Positions 6,103 through 11,030 of a stretch of 14,088 nucleotides of DNA are shown piece after piece. The position numbers and the translations under genes are program-made. The stretch covers positions 1-14,088 of the forward strand of contig JAEZCN010000152.1 in NCBI GenBank assembly GCA_023433515.1. Reading direction: 5' to 3'. A model generated the notes under the pieces. The model was not told the origin of the DNA and made no database searches. It saw nothing but the letters and a program-made list of their open reading frames with translations. The first letter of the stretch is position 1; every line of letters starts with the position of its first letter. This DNA comes from Pseudomonadota bacterium. Its GTDB lineage: Bacteria > Pseudomonadota > Gammaproteobacteria > Steroidobacterales > Steroidobacteraceae.

Positions 6103-7168
6103 GCTTGTCTCCGTCCAGAAGCTCGTCCGGCGGTTCGTCACCTGAATCGTCGTCGTCGGGATCGGGCGTCAATTCTTCGTTCGCGTCTGCATTCGCGACA
6201 GTCACGTCTTCGTTCGCGGCGGCTTCGACCTCGTGCGCGACCTCTTCTATCGCGTCGTTGTCGACGGCGAGCCTGAGTCCGCGTGCTCCCTGCGCGCTGC
6301 GTACGTGCAGCGGCGCGTAAGCCTCGGTCTGCACGATGTCGATCAATCCCTCGCGCACCAGCTCCAGGATGGCCACGAACGTCACCGTGACGCCCATGCG
6401 ACCTTCTTCGGGCCTGAACAGCTTCACGAAATCGACGAAGCTCGCCTGCTCGAGCGTCGCGAGAATATCAGACATGCGCACGCGCACCGACAGCCGCTCG
6501 CGCTGGACGTGATGATGCGCAAACATTTCCGCGCGTTGCACGACGTCGCGGAATGCCAACAGCATTTCCTGCATCGCGACCTGCGGCAGCGGCCGCGAGG
6601 TCTTGCGTTCACCGAGCTCGGCGGCCGCGACCCAGGTGTCGCGTTCGATGCGCGGCAGACGGTCGAGGCTCTCCGCGGCGCTCTTGAAGCGCTCGTATTC
6701 CTGCAGGCGACGCACGAGGTCGGCGCGAGGATCACCCTCTTCGCCCGCGTTCGGATCCGTGGCTCGCGGCAGCAACATGCGCGACTTGATCTCGGCGAGC
6801 GTCGCGGCCATCACCATGTACTCGCCGGCCAGCTCGAGCTGCAGGTCGGCCATGAGGCCGATGTACTCCATGTACTGGTTGGTGATGTCGGCGATCGGGA
6901 TGTCGAGGATGTCGAGGTTCTGCCGTCGGATCATGTACAGCAGCAGGTCGAGCGGTCCCTCGAACGCGTCGAGGAACACCTCGAGCGCCTGCGGCGGGAT
7001 GTACAGGTCCTTCGGCAGCTGCGTGATGGCCTCGCCATTGACGATGGCGAACGGCATCTCGACCTGCTCTGGGGGTCCGGAAGGCGCGGCGCCTTCGGCG
7101 CCCGGCCCGCTCTCGACAGATGAGTTGTCCACGACCACGCGCAGATCCGGCTTGTGTGCTTTTCTCAT
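6095..7168 (-). CDS. scpA: Segregation and condensation protein A (kleisin), extended at both ends
   Basis: ScpA is the kleisin that bridges the two Smc heads and recruits ScpB, working in chromosome compaction and segregation. The protein has 357 residues against roughly 250-280 for many ScpA proteins. Residues 1-37 form a Pro/Gly/Ala/Ser/Glu-rich extension. The kleisin N-terminal domain carries FEGPLDLLLYMIRRQNLDIL at 69-88, followed by DIPIADITNQY. A helical middle part follows, with AEIKSRMLLPR. A C-terminal winged helix (near GVTVTFVAILELVREG) should bind the Smc head. After it comes a tail of about 50 residues rich in Glu and Asp, including DPDDDDSGDEPPDE. The ATG at 7168 has AGGA 6 nt upstream. 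It overlaps the stop of a 16-codon micro-ORF by ATGA and overlaps scpB by 8 bp. The acidic tails in both ScpA and ScpB are unusual but not unprecedented. Confidence 0.96.
   Translation of the reverse strand: MRKAHKPDLRVVVDNSSVESGPGAEGAAPSGPPEQVEMPFAIVNGEAITQLPKDLYIPPQALEVFLDAFEGPLDLLLYMIRRQNLDILDIPIADITNQYMEYIGLMADLQLELAGEYMVMAATLAEIKSRMLLPRATDPNAGEEGDPRADLVRRLQEYERFKSAAESLDRLPRIERDTWVAAAELGERKTSRPLPQVAMQEMLLAFRDVVQRAEMFAHHHVQRERLSVRVRMSDILATLEQASFVDFVKLFRPEEGRMGVTVTFVAILELVREGLIDIVQTEAYAPLHVRSAQGARGLRLAVDNDAIEEVAHEVEAAANEDVTVANADANEELTPDPDDDDSGDEPPDELLDGDKHE
6109..6112 (-). promoter_or_regulatory. Shine-Dalgarno site deciding the scpB start
   Basis: GGAG on the minus strand stands 6 nt before the ATG at 6102. 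It lies inside the scpA coding region and supports this start over the longer upstream frame. Confidence 0.7.
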
Positions 7169-7215
7169 GGCGCTTCCTGTACGGCCGTGATCTGACTATC
7201 CACGGTACATTTCAT
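7165..7215 (-). CDS. 16-codon micro-ORF bridging trpS and scpA
   Basis: The peptide would be MKCTVDSQITAVQEAP. Its ATG (7215-7213) shares one base with the trpS stop (TGATG). Its TGA (7167-7165) overlaps the scpA start as ATGA. AGGG stands 7 nt upstream, inside the end of trpS (7226-7223). The scpA Shine-Dalgarno sequence AGGAAG (7178-7173) is within its last codons. The exact fit fills an otherwise untranslated 46-bp gap and would let ribosomes pass from trpS into scpA by termination-reinitiation. It contains no Trp codon, so it does not resemble a tryptophan attenuator leader. Conservation is unknown, and the arrangement could be chance. Confidence 0.4.
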   Translation of the reverse strand: MKCTVDSQITAVQEAP

Positions 7216-8429
7216 CAATCTACCCTGAGATTCATGACGCGGCGCACGTCGTCGAGCGTCTCGCGCGCGGCGTCGCGCGCCTTCTCGGCGCCCTCGGCCA
7301 CGATGTTGCGCACCAGCTCGGGATTCTCCTCGAATTCCTGCGCGCGCTTGCGGATGCCGCTGATCTCCTCGACCACCTTGTCGATGAGCGGCTTCTTGCA
7401 CTCGAGGCAGCCGATGCCCGCCGTGCGACAGCCGTTCGCGGCCCACGCGCGGGTCTCGTCGCTCGAGTAGATCCTGTGCAGGTCGAACACCGGGCAGACG
7501 TCGGGATTGCCCGGATCCGTGCGGCGCACGCGCGCCGGGTCGGTCTGCATGGTCTTGAGTTTCTTCGCGACCTCGTCCGGATCCTCGCGCAGGCCGATGG
7601 TGTTGGCGTAGGACTTGGACATCTTGCGCCCATCGAGACCCGGCACCTTGGGGGTCGCGGTGAGCAGCACCTGCGGCTCGGGCAGGATGCTCACGCTGCC
7701 ACCCTCGAGGTAGCCCAACAACCGCTCGCGGTCCGCGACGGTGAGCCGGTTGTTGCTCTCGACGACCTGGCGCGCCTTCTCCAGCGCGAGCTGGTCGCCC
7801 GCCTCCTGGAATTTCTTCCGCAGCTGCTTGTACATCGAGCTGTTGCGGCCGCCGAGCTGCTTGATGGCGTTCTCGGCCTTGGCTTCGAAGTCCGGCTCGC
7901 GGCCGTACAGGTGATTGAAGCGGCGCGCGACCTCGCGCGTGATCTCGACGTGCGCGACCTGGTCCTCACCCACGGGCACGAAGGCCGGGCGATAGAGCAG
8001 GATGTCGGCGGTCTGCAGCAGCGGGTAGCCCAGGAAGCCGTAGGTCGCGAGGTCCTTTTCCTTGAGCTGCTCCTGCTGGTCCTTGTAGCTCGGGACGCGC
8101 TCGAGCCAGCCCAGCGGCGTGATCATCGACAGCAGCAGGTGCAACTCGGCGTGTTCGGGTACCTGCGACTGGACGAATAACGTGGCGACGCCCGGGTTGA
8201 GCCCGGCCGCCAGCCAGTCGATGAGCATCTCGTGGATGAATTTCGGGAGCTGCTTGGTGTCTTCGTAGCCGGTGGTCAGCGCGTGCCAGTCGGCGACGAA
8301 GAAGTAGCACTCGTACTGGTACTGGAGATCGACCCAGTTCTTGAGCGCGCCGTGGTAGTTGCCGAGGTGCAACTGACCCGTCGGGCGCATTCCGGACAGA
8401 ACTCTTTTTGCTTGCGGATGACTGCTCAC
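7215..8429 (-). CDS. trpS: Tryptophanyl-tRNA synthetase with insert and probable Fe-S cysteine motif
   Basis: TrpS charges tRNA-Trp with tryptophan using ATP (class I synthetase). The 404 residues exceed the roughly 330 of the E. coli enzyme. The HIGH-type motif is HLGN at 21-24 after SGMRPTGQL, and KMSKS is at 269-273. The extra length lies mainly at about 185-255, a charged segment between the catalytic halves that is known in longer proteobacterial TrpS proteins. Near the anticodon-binding side, Cys312, Cys334, Cys341 and Cys344 give a C-x21-C-x6-C-x2-C pattern. This almost matches the C-x22-C-x6-C-x2-C site holding a [4Fe-4S] cluster in Thermotoga maritima TrpRS. The start is GTG at 8429, giving the normal KRVLSGMRPTG N-terminus. 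There is no Shine-Dalgarno sequence, but a -10 box sits 11 nt upstream. Its stop is coupled to the micro-ORF. Confidence 0.97.
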   Translation of the reverse strand: MSSHPQAKRVLSGMRPTGQLHLGNYHGALKNWVDLQYQYECYFFVADWHALTTGYEDTKQLPKFIHEMLIDWLAAGLNPGVATLFVQSQVPEHAELHLLLSMITPLGWLERVPSYKDQQEQLKEKDLATYGFLGYPLLQTADILLYRPAFVPVGEDQVAHVEITREVARRFNHLYGREPDFEAKAENAIKQLGGRNSSMYKQLRKKFQEAGDQLALEKARQVVESNNRLTVADRERLLGYLEGGSVSILPEPQVLLTATPKVPGLDGRKMSKSYANTIGLREDPDEVAKKLKTMQTDPARVRRTDPGNPDVCPVFDLHRIYSSDETRAWAANGCRTAGIGCLECKKPLIDKVVEEISGIRKRAQEFEENPELVRNIVAEGAEKARDAARETLDDVRRVMNLRVD

Positions 8430-8440
8430 GGGAAGCGCGA

Positions 8441-8446
8441 AGTATA
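8441..8446 (-). promoter_or_regulatory. Putative -10 box of trpS, near-leaderless
   Basis: TATACT on the minus strand is followed by 11 nt (TCGCGCTTCCC) and the GTG start of trpS. This is the same hexamer and distance as at ubiG. The predicted leader is about 4-5 nt and holds no Shine-Dalgarno sequence. No clear -35 box is seen. It suggests trpS-scpA-scpB-rluB has its own promoter apart from yciO. Confidence 0.5.
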
Positions 8447-8525
8447 CAGATCGTGCGGCGGATTCCGGTCCGGGATTCTCGGAAAATGCCGTGGAAAATC
8501 CGCAGCATCCACCAATCCCATCCCG

Positions 8526-9149
8526 TTACAAACCGAGAGCTTGCAACGAACCCTTGCCGACGCGTATCACCACCGGCGTCGCCGCGGCCAGGTCCACGAC
8601 GGTCGTGGGCTCGATGCCGCAGTGACCGCCGTCGAGCACGCAGTCGACTTGATGTTCGAGCCGCTCCCTGATCTCGCGCCCGTCGGTGAGCGGCATCTCG
8701 TCACCCGGCAGCAGCAGCGTCGAGCTCATGATCGGCTCGCCGAGCTCCTCGAGCAGCATGCGCGGCACGAGGTGATCCGGAACGCGCAGGCCGATCGTGC
8801 GCCGCTTCTCGTGCTGTAGCCGGCGCGGCGTTTCCTTGGTCGCGGGCAGCAGGAACGTGTAAGGGCCGGGCGTCACCGACTTGAGCAGGCGGAATTGCCA
8901 GGTTTCCACCTTGGCGTAGCGGGATATTTCGGCGAGATCGCGGCACACGAGCGTGAAATGATGGTGCCGGTCGGCCGCGCGGATCCGGCGGATACGGTCG
9001 AGCGCGTCCTTGTCGCCGATGTGGCAGCCGAGCGCGTAGCAGGAGTCCGTCGGGTAGACGATGAGCCCGCCCTCGCGCACGATATCGGCCGCGCGCCGGA
9101 CCAGCCGCTGCTGTGGATTCTCGGGGTGTAGCTCGAAGTACTGGCTCAC
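8526..9149 (-). CDS. yciO: YciO, Sua5/YrdC/YwlC-family protein
   Basis: The 207-residue protein belongs to the Sua5/YrdC (TsaC) fold. Other members of that fold make threonylcarbamoyl-AMP for the t6A modification of tRNA. It matches the YciO branch closely along its whole length: SQYFELHPENPQQRL at the start, then GLIVYPTDSCYALGC, FTLVCRDLAEIS, TPGPYTFLLPATKETPRRL and LGEPIMSSTLLLPGDE. It ends TTVVDL and VVIRVGKGS. YciO is generally regarded as distinct from TsaC, and its role is not settled. The start is GTG at 9149, matching the family MSQ(Y/F)F N-terminus. A TATCAT box lies 7 nt upstream, which would place the transcript start on the GTG itself. It is upstream of trpS in the same direction with 96 bp between them, and divergent from yciB. 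No intrinsic terminator was found after it. Confidence 0.94.
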   Translation of the reverse strand: MSQYFELHPENPQQRLVRRAADIVREGGLIVYPTDSCYALGCHIGDKDALDRIRRIRAADRHHHFTLVCRDLAEISRYAKVETWQFRLLKSVTPGPYTFLLPATKETPRRLQHEKRRTIGLRVPDHLVPRMLLEELGEPIMSSTLLLPGDEMPLTDGREIRERLEHQVDCVLDGGHCGIEPTTVVDLAAATPVVIRVGKGSLQALGL

Positions 9150-9156
9150 CCTGCGG

Positions 9157-9162
9157 ATGATA
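9157..9162 (-). promoter_or_regulatory. Putative -10 box of yciO, predicted leaderless
   Basis: TATCAT on the minus strand ends 7 nt before the yciO GTG, so transcription would start at or next to the start codon. The intervening CCGCAGG contains AGG, but too close to the GTG to act as a Shine-Dalgarno site. There is no clear -35 box. This is weaker than the ubiG and trpS cases. Confidence 0.35.
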
Positions 9163-9209
9163 CCGGCCGCCGACGCGATTTCCGTCTAACTTCCCCACGG
9201 TCGGAGCCG

Positions 9210-9764
9210 ATGCAGATACTCGTAGAACTCGCCCCGCTGATCGCCTTCTTCCTGACCTACAAGTTCTTCGGCGGCATTTACCCGGCCACCGCGGTGCTGA
9301 TGGTCGCGATGCTCCTGCTCCTTGCCTGGGACTGGCTGCGCACGCGCACCGTGCCGCAGATGCACCTGGTGAGCGCGGCCCTCGTGTGGGTGTTCGGCGC
9401 GGCCACGCTCGCGCTGCGCGACGAGCGCTTCATCCAGTGGAAGGCGACCATTTTCTACTGGCTCGTCGCGGTCGCCCTGGCCGTCACCATCTGGGTCGGC
9501 AAGGCGACGCTGCTCGAGCGGCTGCTCGGCAAGAGCCTGCCCGAAGGCGTCAAGGTGACCGCCAGCACCTGGCGCAACGTTTCGCTGCTGTCCGCCGCGT
9601 TCTACTTCGCGCTCGGCGCCGCGAACCTCTGGGTCGCCTACACCATGAGCGAGTCGACCTGGGTGACCTTCAAGACGTGGATCGTGCTGCCGCTGGTGTT
9701 CGTGTTCACGATCGGGGTGATCTTATGGCTCATGCGCGGCCACGAGGCGAAGGAGCCGGCATGA
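9210..9764 (+). CDS. yciB: Inner-membrane protein YciB (intracellular septation protein A family)
   Basis: The 184-residue polytopic membrane protein has about five hydrophobic segments: roughly residues 5-20, 24-42, 50-66, 78-96 and 120-180 (the last region holding two). Family features are PLIAFFLTYKFFGGIYPATA near the N-terminus, VWVFGAATLALRDERFIQWK in the middle, and TWVTFKTW near the end. E. coli YciB is involved in envelope integrity and septation and interacts with elongation and division proteins; its molecular activity is undefined. The ATG at 9210 follows GGAG with only 3 nt between, which is short but acceptable. It leads a small unit, with a 4-bp ATGA overlap into bolA. The 60 bp shared with divergent yciO must carry both promoters; a TCTAAC-type -10 near 9185-9190 is possible but weak. 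Confidence 0.94.
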   Translation: MQILVELAPLIAFFLTYKFFGGIYPATAVLMVAMLLLLAWDWLRTRTVPQMHLVSAALVWVFGAATLALRDERFIQWKATIFYWLVAVALAVTIWVGKATLLERLLGKSLPEGVKVTASTWRNVSLLSAAFYFALGAANLWVAYTMSESTWVTFKTWIVLPLVFVFTIGVILWLMRGHEAKEPA

Positions 9765-10018
9765 ATCCGCGCGTGGAGCGATTGCGCGCGGTGCTCGAGG
9801 GCGCGCTCGCGCCGACGCAGCTCGAGATCCGGGACGACAGCGCGCAGCACATCGGGCACGCGGGCGCCCGGGAAGGCGGCCATTTCCACGTCACGATCAC
9901 CGCGCCCCGCTTCGCAGGGGTGCCACAGGTCGAAAGACACCGGATGGTCTATGCTGCCGCCGCTGAATTGATGGGCCGCGACATCCACGCGTTGTCGATC
10001 GACGCGCGAGCTCCGTGA
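9761..10018 (+). CDS. bolA: BolA-family transcriptional/Fe-S regulator
   Basis: This is an 85-residue BolA protein with the compact class II KH-like fold expected for the family. The sequence shows HIGHAGAREGGHFHVTI at 30-46 and the signature RFAGVPQVERHRMVY at 50-64. His60 is the conserved histidine that can coordinate a [2Fe-2S] cluster shared with a monothiol glutaredoxin. In E. coli, BolA responds to stress and affects morphology and envelope genes. Here the gene is co-translated with yciB through ATGA and followed 42 bp later by a periplasmic foldase, so an envelope-stress grouping is plausible. The short N-terminus and the HxGH motif favour BolA proper over IbaG. The position is supported by the overlap and complete length. 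Confidence 0.93.
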   Translation: MNPRVERLRAVLEGALAPTQLEIRDDSAQHIGHAGAREGGHFHVTITAPRFAGVPQVERHRMVYAAAAELMGRDIHALSIDARAP

Positions 10019-10060
10019 GCTCCTGAGCCAAGAAAACTCCCCAACCGCTTGAGATTCCAA

Positions 10061-10966
10061 ATGAAACTGATTCGATTCGCCGCGCTCGGCGCGGTCCTCG
10101 CGCTGGCTGCTTGCTCCAAATCCGCGACCGACAAGGCCGCGGATGCCGCCACTCCCGCCAAGCCTCCGCTCGTCACGGTGAATGGCAAGGCGATCAGCAC
10201 CGAGCTCTTCGAGGACTACGTCATGGCGGTCGCGCAGAAGCCCTCCGCCGAGCTCCCGGCCGAAGACGTCGCGCAGATCAAGGACAACCTGGTCCGCATC
10301 GAGCTCATCGCGCAGCAGGCCGAGAAGGACGGGCTCACGAAGGAGACCGAGCTCGCCAACCGGCTCGAGCTCGCGCGCCTCAACATCATCCAGCAGGCAG
10401 CCGCGCAGAAATACGCCCAGGATCACGTCCCCACCGAGGCGGAACTGCGGGCCGAATACGACTCGCAGATCAGCGCGAGCAGCCTGGTCGAATACCAGGC
10501 ACGACACATTCTCGTGAGCAGCGAGGAAGTCGCGCAGAAGGTGATCCAGCAACTCAAGGCGGGCCAGGACTTCGCGGGTCTCGCGAAGCGGCTGTCGCTC
10601 GACAAGGAATCGGCGAAGAACGGCGGCGACCTCGGCTGGTTCTCACCAAACCAGATGCTCAAGCCCGTGAGCGACGCGGTCTCGCTGCTCGCCAAGGGCA
10701 GCTACACCACGACACCCGTGCAGACGCAGTACGGCTGGCACGTCATCCAGCTGACCAACACGCGCGACCGCACGCCGCCCGCCTTCGACGCGGTCAAGGA
10801 GCAGCTCGGCAACATCGTGGTCGGCAAGAAGTTCAAGGCGCACTCGGACGAGATGCTGAAGACGGCGAAAGTGGATCCGCCGCTGACGACCGCCCCGGTC
10901 GCGGCCGCGGCGCCGGCTGCCGAGAGTGTGCCGACGGCTCCGGCACCGAACGCTCCCGCGAACTGA
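10061..10966 (+). CDS. Parvulin-type peptidyl-prolyl isomerase lipoprotein (PrsA/SurA-like foldase)
   Basis: The 301-residue protein has a lipoprotein signal, MKLIRFAALGAVLALAAC, with lipobox LAAC at Cys18. It should therefore be lipid-anchored and face the periplasm. A helical chaperone region (about 36-140, beginning VTVNGKAISTELFEDYV) precedes one PPIC/rotamase domain (about 144-234). That domain shows the parvulin landmarks YQARHILVSS (His149), GGDLGWFSPNQM and QYGWHVIQL (His227). A Pro/Ala-rich tail covers 279-301. It probably assists folding of exported or outer-membrane proteins. The ATG at 10061 is preferred over an in-frame TTG at 10049, because it gives a clean signal peptide with charge near the start. 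No strong Shine-Dalgarno sequence is visible. It lies 42 bp after bolA in the same direction and ends before a strong terminator. The exact subfamily (PrsA or a PpiD/SurA relative) is uncertain, so no symbol is given. Confidence 0.9.
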   Translation: MKLIRFAALGAVLALAACSKSATDKAADAATPAKPPLVTVNGKAISTELFEDYVMAVAQKPSAELPAEDVAQIKDNLVRIELIAQQAEKDGLTKETELANRLELARLNIIQQAAAQKYAQDHVPTEAELRAEYDSQISASSLVEYQARHILVSSEEVAQKVIQQLKAGQDFAGLAKRLSLDKESAKNGGDLGWFSPNQMLKPVSDAVSLLAKGSYTTTPVQTQYGWHVIQLTNTRDRTPPAFDAVKEQLGNIVVGKKFKAHSDEMLKTAKVDPPLTTAPVAAAAPAAESVPTAPAPNAPAN

Positions 10967-10990
10967 GGGTACCGACGGTCGTATCGACAG

Positions 10991-11030
10991 GGCCGCCGGA
11001 TCCGGGTCAGACCGGGTCCGGCGGCCTTTT
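10991..11030 (+). terminator. Intrinsic terminator of the yciB-bolA-parvulin unit, embedded in the end of ligA
   Basis: Arm GGCCGCCGGATCCGG (10991-11005), loop GTCAGA and arm CCGGGTCCGGCGGCC (11012-11026) form a 15-bp stem with one T-G wobble. TTTT and then CGTTT follow. It begins 24 nt after the parvulin stop. On the minus strand no T-run follows the stem, so it should work in the plus direction only. The loop holds the ligA stop codon. Confidence 0.88.

Noticed and set aside
6103..6141. N-terminal 13-residue extension of ScpB
   Set aside because: It lies inside scpA, is unlike ScpB N-termini, and GGAG points to the ATG at 6102.
4477..6276. Very long open frame (about 600 codons) on the plus strand opposite rluB and scpB
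   Set aside because: It is Arg/His/Ala-rich with no recognisable motif and lies antisense to three well-supported genes. GC-rich third positions leave antisense frames open by chance.
7165..7215. Micro-ORF read as a tryptophan attenuation leader
   Set aside because: It has no Trp codon, lies after trpS rather than before it, and no competing hairpins are seen.
8430..8525. Possible terminator after yciO in the 96-bp gap before trpS
   Set aside because: Only short imperfect pairings (GGATT/AATCC) and no T-tract on the minus strand; treated as promoter-bearing spacer.
10049..10060. TTG as an upstream start for the parvulin lipoprotein
   Set aside because: The ATG at 10061 gives a standard signal peptide, and TTG adds no supported residues.
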